Source: [Muricauda] lutisoli (nom. illeg.)
GTDB lineage: Bacteria; Bacteroidota; Bacteroidia; Flavobacteriales; Flavobacteriaceae
Length of the DNA: 64,000 nt
NCBI RefSeq assembly: GCF_017313105.1
Contig: NZ_JAFLND010000001.1
Span: 1,554,508-1,618,507, forward strand
Direction: 5' to 3'
Part shown: positions 9,903 to 18,077 of the stretch, one piece after another
Numbering within the stretch: position 1 is the stretch's first letter
How the letters are laid out: each line of letters opens with the position of its first letter
Program-made: the position numbers and the translations under genes
Notes under the pieces: generated by a model
The model's database searches: none
What the model saw: the letters and a program-made list of their open reading frames with translations, nothing else
Told to the model about the DNA's origin: nothing

Positions 9903-10600
9903 GTGAAGTCTCCAACATAGCGATGCAAAATCCTGCGAACAGTAAAAAAATGCTACTGGCCATGGTGGGTATAGGTATCATAAGTGCTTTTCTTATTGTG
10001 TTGACATATGAATTGACCCTTCCCCGTGTTCAGCGATTAAAGGCCGAGGCATTGGAAAAAGCAATTTTCGAAGTGCTTCCCGGAACAGATCATACACAGG
10101 CCTTTGGACTGAACACTGATGGGACATTATTTAAAATCGAAGAAGGAGATAAATCTGAAGCAGCTCTCTATGCAGGATATGACAAAGATGATAAACTGGT
10201 AGGCTATGCAGTGGAAGCTGCAGGTCAGGGTTATGCGGATATTATCAGAATTATCTACGGCTACGACCCTAATGAACAAATATTGATTGGGTTTCAGGTA
10301 TTGGAAAGTAAGGAAACCCCTGGACTTGGAGATAAAATTGAAAAGGATGAAGCCTTTCTCAACAATTTTAAAGCACTGGATGTCAGCGTTTCCAACGATG
10401 GACAGCTACAAAACAAGGTTGTTACCGTAAAACAAGGTGAAAAGCAAAATGCTTGGGAAATTGACGGAATCACTGGAGCCACAATTTCCTCGCGGGCCAT
10501 CGGGGATATCATTGGCAAAAGTACTATGGAAGTTGTTCCTATTCTCCATCAAAATTGTAAAAAGGACCAACATAAAATGGATAGCAATGAGCAACGATAA
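9899..10600 (+). CDS. rnfG: Rnf complex subunit G (FMN-binding)
   Basis: A 233-residue subunit with one N-terminal membrane anchor (MLLAMVGIGIISAFLIVLTY) and an extracytoplasmic FMN-binding domain. The motif DGITGATISS places the covalently flavinylated threonine at T195. Other family blocks are GYAVEAAGQGYADII and SKETPGLGDKIEKDE. The C-terminus overlaps the start of rnfE by 14 bp, consistent with a tightly coupled operon. Confidence 0.95.
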   Translation: MSEVSNIAMQNPANSKKMLLAMVGIGIISAFLIVLTYELTLPRVQRLKAEALEKAIFEVLPGTDHTQAFGLNTDGTLFKIEEGDKSEAALYAGYDKDDKLVGYAVEAAGQGYADIIRIIYGYDPNEQILIGFQVLESKETPGLGDKIEKDEAFLNNFKALDVSVSNDGQLQNKVVTVKQGEKQNAWEIDGITGATISSRAIGDIIGKSTMEVVPILHQNCKKDQHKMDSNEQR

Positions 10601-11219
10601 TTCAACATCAAAGCAAAAGGTCACCTCAACCGATGAGTTTATTAAAGGGTTGTGGCGTGACAATCCCGTATTTGTGCAAGTATTGGGAATGTGTCCGGTT
10701 CTGGCAGTTTCCAATACAGCAGAAAATGCACTTGCCATGGGGTTGGCCACAGCTTTTGTGCTATTGATGTCGAATATTTTGGTCTCGCTTTTACGAAATT
10801 TTGTTCCCAAACAGGTGCGTATTGCATCATATATACTCATCATCGCCACATTTGTTACCGTAACCGATTATGCGATTCAGGCAATTAGTGTTGAGCTTCA
10901 CAAGAGTTTGGGAGCGTTTATCTCACTTATAGTGGTCAACTGCCTGATATTGAGTCGAGCCGAGGCCTTTGCATCGAAAAATACGATAGGACGATCTATC
11001 CTTGATGCATTGGGTATGGGGTTCGGATTTACGCTCGCCCTTTTTTGCTTGGGGGCCGTAAGGGAAATACTTGGCAATGGTTCAATTTTTAATGTTCCAC
11101 TTTTTTCCGAAGGTTATCAAAGTTGGATTGTGATGATATTACCTGCCGGGGGATTTTTCACCTTGGCACTTTGGTTACTTATAATTAATGCACTACAAAC
11201 AAGAAAAGTAAAATCATGA
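10587..11219 (+). CDS. rnfE: Rnf complex subunit E
   Basis: Membrane subunit of 210 residues, six predicted helices, homologous to NqrD. Signatures are DNPVFVQVLGMCPVLAVSN near the N-terminus and CLILSRAEAFASKN in the middle. In Rnf and NQR the conserved cysteines of E and A (here in GMCPVLAV and NCLILSRAE) hold an intramembrane iron or [2Fe-2S] centre. The frame is open far upstream, but ATG 10587 matches the family N-terminus. It overlaps rnfG by 14 bp and rnfA by 4 bp (ATGA). Confidence 0.95.
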   Translation: MSNDNSTSKQKVTSTDEFIKGLWRDNPVFVQVLGMCPVLAVSNTAENALAMGLATAFVLLMSNILVSLLRNFVPKQVRIASYILIIATFVTVTDYAIQAISVELHKSLGAFISLIVVNCLILSRAEAFASKNTIGRSILDALGMGFGFTLALFCLGAVREILGNGSIFNVPLFSEGYQSWIVMILPAGGFFTLALWLLIINALQTRKVKS

Positions 11220-11797
11220 ATACAGAGTCCTTAGGTTCGATTTTTCTCAATGCCGCCTTGGTCAACAACTTTGTTTTGGCCTATTTCTTGGGTATTTGTC
11301 CATTTTTGGGGGTATCCGGAAAAATGGAAACTGCTACAAAAATGGGTGGTGCCGTAATGTTTGTAATGCTCATCAGTTCCATGAGCGCCTACGGTATTCA
11401 CGCATTTCTGGTAAGTATCGATGCTCCGTTCCTTCAATTGATCAGTTACATTGTAGTGATTGCTTCAACGGTACAGTTAGTGGAAATGTTCATCAAAAAA
11501 ATTAGTCCGGCGCTGTTTAAATCATTGGGGATTTTTCTCCCATTGATCACAACAAATTGTGCCATACTTGGAGTGGCCTTGTTTCAGACCAGTAAAGGAT
11601 ATGGGTTTTTAGAAAGTGTAATCTATTCTTTGGGTGCCGGAGCAGGATTTATGCTCGCACTGGTATTGATTGCCGGTATAAGGGAACAAATGAATTTTGC
11701 GGATGTGCCCAATATTTCCAAAGGAACAGCACTTACATTGTTCATAGCGGGAATTTTATCACTCTGCTTCATGGGCTTTGCAGGACTGGGCGCTTAA
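11216..11797 (+). CDS. rnfA: Rnf complex subunit A
   Basis: Membrane subunit of 193 residues, the usual family length, homologous to NqrE and paralogous to RnfE with inverted topology. Signatures: NNFVLAYFLGICPFLGVSGK near the N-terminus and LITTNCAILGVALF in the second half, both with the cysteine expected at the shared intramembrane iron site. The ATGA start overlaps the rnfE stop. Sixteen bases separate it from the next small gene. Confidence 0.96.
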   Translation: MNTESLGSIFLNAALVNNFVLAYFLGICPFLGVSGKMETATKMGGAVMFVMLISSMSAYGIHAFLVSIDAPFLQLISYIVVIASTVQLVEMFIKKISPALFKSLGIFLPLITTNCAILGVALFQTSKGYGFLESVIYSLGAGAGFMLALVLIAGIREQMNFADVPNISKGTALTLFIAGILSLCFMGFAGLGA

Positions 11798-11813
11798 AAA
11801 AAATAAAGAAAGG

Positions 11814-12023
11814 ATGATTAAATCACTCATTATAGGAATTGGCTTAACCGTAACCATTGTATTGGCATGGGCACTTGTACAAACCCTGTGGAAAAAAACA
11901 TTTCGGGAAGAATATTCGGAAGACGATGTTCTGGCCGGACGCAGAAGTTGCTCTAATTGTGGATGTACGGGCTTCTGCGAGAGAAAGGAAGTAACTAAAA
12001 AGGATACAAAAAATGTCCTTTAG
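11814..12023 (+). CDS. small Cys-rich membrane protein, NqrM-like
   Basis: A 69-residue protein with one N-terminal transmembrane helix (about residues 3-24) and a short soluble tail holding four clustered cysteines C46, C49, C51 and C55 in the pattern CxxCxCxxxC, ending in Lys/Glu-rich residues. Size, topology and the cysteine cluster resemble NqrM (DUF539), the factor needed to place iron between NqrD and NqrE. RnfE and RnfA are the homologues of those subunits and sit directly upstream. No sequence identity can be computed here, so NqrM-like maturation is inference. The start at 11814 is chosen because the frame upstream lies inside rnfA. Confidence 0.75.
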   Translation: MIKSLIIGIGLTVTIVLAWALVQTLWKKTFREEYSEDDVLAGRRSCSNCGCTGFCERKEVTKKDTKNVL

Positions 12024-12068
12024 GGAAGAAAATCAATTAAAAAAATATAACATATACAATTTAAGAAC

Positions 12069-12926
12069 ATGGCACATTTATCTGATTTTGATACCGAAAA
12101 ACGGTATAAGGCGGTCGTAAAAAATACAGTGCGGTTAACGCCACCCGACACCGATGAAGTGCGTGAGATCGTACTTGAAGTAAAAGATTCGCAATTTGAA
12201 TGCGAAGTGGACCAAAGCTTTGGCGTATTGACCGAATCCACGGGAGAATTTGGAAACGAGCTTCACCATAGGTTATATAGTATAGCTGATTTGCCCAAGC
12301 ATGCCAACGGAAACCCACAACTAACTATGTTAGTAAAACGCTGCTCCTATGTGGATGAATTCAGCGGTGAAAAATACGAGGGTATTTCTTCCAACTATTT
12401 ATGTGATAGAAAAAAAGGTGATGAAATTACCGTTACAGGTCCATTTCAAATACCCTTTAGGGTACCCGAGGACAAGACAGCCAATCTTATACTCATTGGT
12501 ATGGGTACTGGAATTGCACCATTCAGGGCTTTTATTAAGCATATATATAAAAATGTAAAGGATTGGAAAGGAAAAATCCGGTTGTTCTACGGTGCGCGTA
12601 GTGGCTTGGAGCTGCTTTACCTCAACGATAAGGATGGTGACCTTACCAATTATTACGATGAGGAAACATTCGAAGCTTTTCATGCATTGAGTCCAAGGCC
12701 ATATTGGGCCGATCCCATTGAATTGGAGAAGGCCCTCGAAGGACAGACCAAAGAACTGAAAGAATTGCTTTCCATGTCCAATACATACATCTACGTTGCC
12801 GGATATGAAAAAATCCTTGACAAACTCAACAAGGCATTTTCCAAAATCTTAGGTTCGGAAGAGGCATGGCGACTCCGAAAAGCTGAATTGATTGCCGGTA
12901 GAAAGTGGGCCGAAATTATTTTTTGA
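12069..12926 (+). CDS. ferredoxin/flavodoxin-NAD(P)H reductase (FNR family)
   Basis: A 285-residue flavoprotein of the plant-type FNR superfamily. The FAD-binding motif RLYS begins at R68, the nucleotide-binding glycine motif GMGTGIAPFRAF lies around 144, and FYGARS around 173 is the NADP/NAD-ribose region; the protein ends in an aromatic residue (KWAEIIF). It would exchange electrons between ferredoxin and NAD(P)H in the cytoplasm. It sits inside the rnf operon between the small Cys-rich gene and rnfB, which suggests that reduced ferredoxin from the NifJ protein is split between Rnf and this enzyme. Confidence 0.88.
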   Translation: MAHLSDFDTEKRYKAVVKNTVRLTPPDTDEVREIVLEVKDSQFECEVDQSFGVLTESTGEFGNELHHRLYSIADLPKHANGNPQLTMLVKRCSYVDEFSGEKYEGISSNYLCDRKKGDEITVTGPFQIPFRVPEDKTANLILIGMGTGIAPFRAFIKHIYKNVKDWKGKIRLFYGARSGLELLYLNDKDGDLTNYYDEETFEAFHALSPRPYWADPIELEKALEGQTKELKELLSMSNTYIYVAGYEKILDKLNKAFSKILGSEEAWRLRKAELIAGRKWAEIIF

Positions 12927-12978
12927 CCTGCACCGGGAAAAAGAAGAACCGTAATTGTAAACAAATTCGTGAATCATT

Positions 12979-13845
12979 ATGTCTATCGTTATCGCAGTGG
13001 CCGCACTTGGAGGGTTAACCTTACTTCTTGCAATTATGCTGATCGTTGCAAACAAAAAGCTATTTGTATATGAGGACCCACGTATAGATAAAGTGGAGGA
13101 CATGTTGCCCCATGCCAATTGCGGAGCTTGTGGCTTTCCTGGCTGTAGGCCCTTTGCAGAGGCATTGGTTCACGGGCGTGCCTTACCCGGAAAATGTACG
13201 GTAAGCACAGATGAAGGCCGACAAGCCATTGCTGATTTTCTTGGGGTCGATATGGGTGCGGAAGAAAAAAAAGTCGCTCGTCTTGCTTGTGCCGGTGGGA
13301 CCAATGTGGCCATAAACCGGGCCCAATATGTGGGTATTGAAAGTTGCCAAGCCGCAGCTTTGGTATCCGGTGGTGGCAAAGGTTGTTTTTGGGGGTGTCT
13401 TGGCCATGGCGATTGTGAGGTTGTCTGCGATTTTGATGCCATTACCATGAACGAACATGGATTACCCATTGTGGACCAGGATAAATGTACGGCCTGTGGC
13501 GACTGCGTGGAAGCTTGCCCCAAAGATTTATTTTCCCTTCAACCTATAAGCCATCATCTTTGGGTAGCTTGTAAAAATCTTGAACACGGCGAAGCTGTTC
13601 TCGAAGATTGTCAAGTAGGATGTACCGCCTGTGGAAAGTGTGCCATGGATGCCCCGGGCGATCTAATAACAATCAAGAATAATTTACCAGTGGTGAATTA
13701 CACTAAAAATCATAATACCCAAGTACCGATTCAGCGATGTCCTACCGGAGCCATTGTTTGGTTCAATGATGATGGGGAGCCCATCAAAGGGAAAGAAAGC
13801 AAGAAAATTATCCGTAAGGGCAGTAGATCTTTGGGAAATACTTAG
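12979..13845 (+). CDS. rnfB: Rnf complex subunit B, multi-cluster type
   Basis: Ferredoxin-accepting subunit, 288 residues. An N-terminal membrane anchor (residues 1-25) is followed by the Fe-S domain CGACGFPGC (C48, C51, C56), then GCLGHGDCEVVCDFDAI, CTACGDCVEACP (C170-C180), and CTACGKCAMDAP (C215, C218, C221). This long arrangement resembles RnfB of anaerobes more than the short enterobacterial form. In the last ferredoxin pair the fourth Cys of motif one is Ala225, and the first three Cys of the following motif are missing, leaving only C254 (RCPTGAI); this predicts one cluster instead of two there. rnfB is separated from rnfA by two genes, unlike the common rnf orders. Confidence 0.94.
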   Translation: MSIVIAVAALGGLTLLLAIMLIVANKKLFVYEDPRIDKVEDMLPHANCGACGFPGCRPFAEALVHGRALPGKCTVSTDEGRQAIADFLGVDMGAEEKKVARLACAGGTNVAINRAQYVGIESCQAAALVSGGGKGCFWGCLGHGDCEVVCDFDAITMNEHGLPIVDQDKCTACGDCVEACPKDLFSLQPISHHLWVACKNLEHGEAVLEDCQVGCTACGKCAMDAPGDLITIKNNLPVVNYTKNHNTQVPIQRCPTGAIVWFNDDGEPIKGKESKKIIRKGSRSLGNT

Positions 13846-13955
13846 TCTGCTTGAAAAGGAAAAAACAACGCCTGATCTGAAGTTGCTAAAGTTTAAAAAC
13901 CTAAGTATATTATAGGTAATGATCATCATTGATCTAATTTCAAAATAAAAGACAT

Positions 13956-14348
13956 ATGAGCTATTATTTTAGTACAACATTAAAGGAGAAAAATTTCGAA
14001 AAAGCTATCGAAAAGGTAACTGTCGAATTGAAAAATGAGGGATTTGGAATACTTACTGAAATAAACATTAACCAAACCCTAAAGGACAAACTAGGTGTAG
14101 ATTTTAAAAAATACAGAATCCTTGGGGCCTGTAACCCACCTTATGCTCATGAAGCATTGACCCAAGAAGAAAAAATCGGGCTCTTTTTGCCCTGTAATGT
14201 GGTTGTCCTGGAAAATGACAATGGCGAAATTGAGGTGGCCGCGGTGGACCCTGTTGCTTCGATGATGGCGGTAAAAAATGAGAAGTTGGCCCCCGTTGCC
14301 CAAGAAATACAACAAAAGCTTAAAAATGTGATCGAAAAACTTTCTTGA
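13956..14348 (+). CDS. DUF302 family protein
   Basis: A 130-residue soluble protein matching the DUF302 pattern: N-terminal FEKAIEKVTVELKNEGFGIL, then KLGVDFKKYRILGACNPPYA and IGLFLPCNVVVLEND. DUF302 proteins are small alpha/beta domains of unknown biochemical role, often found beside redox or sulfur/metal genes. It lies 110 bp after rnfB in the same direction and may be the last gene of that operon. It converges on the metal ATPase gene. Confidence 0.88.
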   Translation: MSYYFSTTLKEKNFEKAIEKVTVELKNEGFGILTEININQTLKDKLGVDFKKYRILGACNPPYAHEALTQEEKIGLFLPCNVVVLENDNGEIEVAAVDPVASMMAVKNEKLAPVAQEIQQKLKNVIEKLS

Positions 14349-14461
14349 AAACCAGAAAGAAATTCTGTTCAAACAAAACGGCCAAGCGGCAAACCAAAGT
14401 TGAACATGCTTTATTGTAAAAGCCTTTGGTCAACAAAAATTACGGTAGGTAAAGTCTGTTG

Positions 14462-16645
14462 TTAAACTTCATATTTCAACAGTCTCAAAGCATTTAATAC
14501 CACCAACACAGTGGACCCTTCATGGCCGACCACTGCAGGACCTATGGCAACCGTTCCGGTGATGGTCAATGGAACCAAAACAGCCACCATCCCCAAACTG
14601 ATCACCAAATTTTGTTTGATTATTCGTTTTGCTTTTCGACTTAGCCCGATGGCAAATGGAAGAACGTTCAATTTATCCGACATCAAAGCGATGTCCGCTG
14701 TTTCCAATGCAACATCCGAACCTGCTGCTCCCATAGCTATCCCCACAGTGCTTTTTGCCATAGCAGGGGCATCGTTGACACCATCTCCGACCATTGCCAC
14801 ACTGCCTTCTTCTTTGGTCATTTTCTCAATGGCCTTCACTTTATCTTCTGGAAGTAGACTTCCCATTGGGTCCGTAATACCCAGATTTTTGGCAATTGCA
14901 TCCGCAACCCTTTGATTATCCCCCGTTAGCATGATTATTCGTTTGATGCCTGTTTTCCTCAAGGAAGAAAGCACGGTGATAGCATCCGGACGGGCAACAT
15001 CCATTACCGAGATGATGCCTAGATATTCCTTTCCCTTATGAACGATCATCGCAGTATGCCCCCCGGATTCCAATTCGAACATTTTTTGGTCTATCTCTTT
15101 GGGTACCGAGTTCCCCGTCAACTCCTCGAAAAGTCTTCGATTACCCACATGAACCACATCTCCATCCCAATCGGCCTTGATACCCCTTGCAACCAAGGCC
15201 TGTAAGTTCTCGGCCATAGGGATATCCTCACCTCCCAATTCCTTTTTTCCACCTTCAACAATGGCAATGGCCAAGGGATGGTCACTTAGTGCTTCTACCG
15301 CAATTGCAGCCGACAAGAGGTGTGTTTTGTCGGTTCTTCCAAATGGTATGGCATGGGTAAGTACAGGCCTACCTTCGGTAAGAGTCCCTGTTTTGTCAAA
15401 AGCAATGGCGCTCAGTCCACCCAAATCTTCAAGGGGACGGCCACCTTTAATGAGCACTCCCTGGCGTGCAGCCCTAGCTATCCCAGCCAATACTGCACTT
15501 GGAGTGGAAATGGCCAAGGCACACGGTGATGCGGCAATCAATACGGACATGGCCCTATAAAAACTCTCCTTAAACGTTTCCTCAACAATTAAAAATGCAA
15601 ACAATAAGAATAGCACCAGAGCTAAAACAGAGGGCACATAATATTTCTCAAATTTATCGGCCAAGTGTTGGGTCGGGGACTTTTGCGTTTCAGCTTCTTT
15701 TACCAATGTGATCAAACGGGAAAGGGTACTGTCCTTAGCTTCTTTCAACACTTTAACTTCGAGTACGCCGTTTCCGTTGATCGTACCTGAGAAGACCCTG
15801 TGTTCGGGCAAAAGTTTATTAATGTCCGTGGTACTTTGCCAATTGGGGCTTGCCCGCTTGTCCACAGGCACACTTTCGCCTGTTATGGATGCTTGGTTCA
15901 CAGGGCTTGTTCCTTTTGAAACCACACCATCGGCAGCAATTTTTGAATTTGGCCTGACCACTATTATATCACCGACCCTTAATTTCTCGATAGGAACTTC
16001 TATCAGTTTGCCATTCCTTTTTACCATGGCCAACGGGGGTGCCAGATCGGAAAGTGCGGCAATGGACTTTTGAGCCCGACTCATGGCGTATTGTTCCAAG
16101 GCATTCCCCAGGCTGAACAAAAAGAGTAATAAGGCGGCTTCGCCCCATTTGCCCAAAAAAGCGGCGCCAACGGCTGCAAAAATCATAAGGAAGTCTATTT
16201 CAAACTTGCCCCTGAGCAGGTCTTTAACAGCATTGGACGTGGTAAAAATACTTCCGAAGACTGCCCCAACAACAAAAAGATACGTGGAATAATCTTCCGG
16301 TATGGACGCTATAAATGAAAAAATAAGTCCCACTCCCCAAAATAAACCGCTTACAATGGCGAAATAGAGGTCTGCGTTGTTCTGTCTAAAATGAAAAGGA
16401 TAAGGACCATCGTCATTCTTATGAGGCGCATCATTCTGTATGTGAACAATCTTTAAGCCCATCCTTCTGATTTTTTTAATGATCAAAGATGGGTCCGTCT
16501 GATTTTCATCCCATTCCAATCGTATTTTGCCGGAAGCAGATACGGCCACTTGATGAACACCCTGCTGTTTTTCAAGTATCTGTTCAATCCTTCTGGCATT
16601 CCTGGAGTGATGGATTTTTTCAAGTTCAATGATTATTTTATTCAT
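14462..16645 (-). CDS. P1B-4-type metal-exporting ATPase
   Basis: Heavy-metal P-type ATPase, 727 residues from the ATG at 16645 (an upstream ATG at 16675 adds ten unlikely residues). It has the A-domain TGES, the phosphorylated aspartate D417 in DKTGTLTEG, the HP motif (SDHPLAIAIVE), and TGDNQRVADAIA and GDGVNDAPAMAKS. The transport motif is SPC (S373-C375), not CPC, and the last helix has HEGST (708-712), the pair typical of P1B-4 pumps that export Co2+, Zn2+ or Fe2+. The N-terminal ferredoxin-like HMA fold is present, but its CxxC is replaced (HSRN before ARRIEQ), so it should not bind metal in the usual way. Confidence 0.93.
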   Translation of the reverse strand: MNKIIIELEKIHHSRNARRIEQILEKQQGVHQVAVSASGKIRLEWDENQTDPSLIIKKIRRMGLKIVHIQNDAPHKNDDGPYPFHFRQNNADLYFAIVSGLFWGVGLIFSFIASIPEDYSTYLFVVGAVFGSIFTTSNAVKDLLRGKFEIDFLMIFAAVGAAFLGKWGEAALLLFLFSLGNALEQYAMSRAQKSIAALSDLAPPLAMVKRNGKLIEVPIEKLRVGDIIVVRPNSKIAADGVVSKGTSPVNQASITGESVPVDKRASPNWQSTTDINKLLPEHRVFSGTINGNGVLEVKVLKEAKDSTLSRLITLVKEAETQKSPTQHLADKFEKYYVPSVLALVLFLLFAFLIVEETFKESFYRAMSVLIAASPCALAISTPSAVLAGIARAARQGVLIKGGRPLEDLGGLSAIAFDKTGTLTEGRPVLTHAIPFGRTDKTHLLSAAIAVEALSDHPLAIAIVEGGKKELGGEDIPMAENLQALVARGIKADWDGDVVHVGNRRLFEELTGNSVPKEIDQKMFELESGGHTAMIVHKGKEYLGIISVMDVARPDAITVLSSLRKTGIKRIIMLTGDNQRVADAIAKNLGITDPMGSLLPEDKVKAIEKMTKEEGSVAMVGDGVNDAPAMAKSTVGIAMGAAGSDVALETADIALMSDKLNVLPFAIGLSRKAKRIIKQNLVISLGMVAVLVPLTITGTVAIGPAVVGHEGSTVLVVLNALRLLKYEV

Positions 16646-16700
16646 GACAGACCAATAAACATGCATCCATTGCAATTAAACAAAATTGACAAGTTATGCT

Positions 16701-16940
16701 ATGATTAACTATGATTTTCAGCATAATTTCACACCTTTTTATCTAAAAATGGATGTTTGGTGGTTACATCCAGATTCAATTGAAGGATATTCCTCCGAAA
16801 AACATTTTCTTCAGCCCAATTTAAGGTTGTTGGACGTTCCCGATCATCCTCAACGTATTGAAGGTGAAAGGGCAGCCAAGTTATTTATGCCTTTATGGCT
16901 TGGGTATTACGATTCTTTTAAAAACTCCAACGAAGCCTGA
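16701..16940 (+). CDS. small hypothetical protein
   Basis: A 79-codon frame starting at an ATG, with codon choice like its neighbours and a protein-like composition (MDVWWLHPDSIEGY, LRLLDVPDHPQRIEGERA). No domain is recognised. It lies between the divergently placed metal ATPase start and the 3' end of the porin gene, which it overlaps by 23 bases tail to tail. It could be a genuine small gene or the remnant of a longer one; there is no signal peptide or membrane segment. Confidence 0.4.
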   Translation: MINYDFQHNFTPFYLKMDVWWLHPDSIEGYSSEKHFLQPNLRLLDVPDHPQRIEGERAAKLFMPLWLGYYDSFKNSNEA

Positions 16941-18072
16941 AAAACAAATTATGGCCTAAAGACCTGTATGCTTGGAACTCAAAAAAGGATTGGGCAATTA
17001 CATCCATTTCCCAATTGGTGGCAAGGGAATAGGTAAAGGTAGGTATGGCTATTATCGATTGGTTGGTGGGGGAATACACCGTACTGAACGCCCCAGAAAA
17101 GATCGGGGAGAATTCCTTTACCAATTGCAGATAACCAGAGAACTCAAATGGCATTAAATTTTTCGCCGTAATTCCACTTAAGGCCAAGTTTTCAATACCT
17201 CCGCCCAAATTGGAAGCACTGCCACTGTAGAGTACCGACCCATACAGATAAAGTCCATTTTTTAATCCATAATCAAGGGATATAGAGGCGCTCCAAACAT
17301 TTTCGGCATCCAAATAATTTGTTCGGGGAACAAAATAGGATACTTCGCCCTTAAACCCCATGTTTCCAATGTTTCCGGACCACCCTGTTCCCAGTACCCA
17401 ATCGTTTTTATAGATTCCGGCAATCCATTGAAAATCATAAGACCATTTATTGAAACCATATAATAGAGCAATAATATGATCCTCCTCAAACCTACCCTTT
17501 TTGGCGGCCAATTCCACTTTACTAAAATCACCCGTATAGTATTGGATGCGTACGGCATCACTACCAGGCCGTTCTTCATAATCAAAATCGAGAAAATTAT
17601 AGGTGTTGAAAATATCGTTTGGGTTCCATATCAGGTTTCGTCCCCAATTTATACGCTGCCTACCTAAGGTAATATCCCAATTGCCCTTGCTGTACCTTAG
17701 GGAGGCCCTATCGATAGATGTAACAAACAGCATATGCCCACTTTCCCCATAATTCCAGGTCATATCGCCCCATCCGTTGTCCATTCCCATCAATTCGGAA
17801 AACCCGGGGAAATTTGACACCGCATCTCCATAAAATATCCGATTTCTGAATTCCAGTCGCATAGAGATGCTTTCTGAAGCCGTATACCCAAAATTCAGCC
17901 TGTTATGGATCAAAGTTGTCCATTGTAATTGGTCTAAATTATCCACAAATTGCAATTGATGCAGGTTTTTGACATAACCGTTGAGAACCAGTTTATGCTC
18001 CTTCTCCTGCCCTGCCCCAAAAAAAGGAAAGAGCAAAACAAAAATGGACCATATGACCTTTGAAGGTTTCAT
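16918..18072 (-). CDS. outer-membrane beta-barrel protein of ABC/LolA operon
   Basis: A 384-residue protein with an N-terminal signal peptide (KVIWSIFVLLFPFFGAGQ) and a mature region of amphipathic strands with many Tyr, Trp and Phe (LGRQRINWGRNLIWNPNDIF), ending in RLRWSF, the terminal aromatic expected for barrel insertion. An in-frame GTG at 18081 overlaps the ATPase stop, but the ATG at 18072 gives the normal signal peptide. It is the last gene of a five-gene operon with a LolA-like protein and an ABC transporter, so it is probably the outer-membrane part or client of that system. Confidence 0.8.
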   Translation of the reverse strand: MKPSKVIWSIFVLLFPFFGAGQEKEHKLVLNGYVKNLHQLQFVDNLDQLQWTTLIHNRLNFGYTASESISMRLEFRNRIFYGDAVSNFPGFSELMGMDNGWGDMTWNYGESGHMLFVTSIDRASLRYSKGNWDITLGRQRINWGRNLIWNPNDIFNTYNFLDFDYEERPGSDAVRIQYYTGDFSKVELAAKKGRFEEDHIIALLYGFNKWSYDFQWIAGIYKNDWVLGTGWSGNIGNMGFKGEVSYFVPRTNYLDAENVWSASISLDYGLKNGLYLYGSVLYSGSASNLGGGIENLALSGITAKNLMPFEFSGYLQLVKEFSPIFSGAFSTVYSPTNQSIIAIPTFTYSLATNWEMDVIAQSFFEFQAYRSLGHNLFFRLRWSF

Positions 18073-18077
18073 AATGA

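Noticed and set aside
14349..14461. CCAAAG ... CCTTTGG as terminator between DUF302 and the metal ATPase
   Set aside because: The stem is only six or seven bases with a long loop and no T run; too weak to call.
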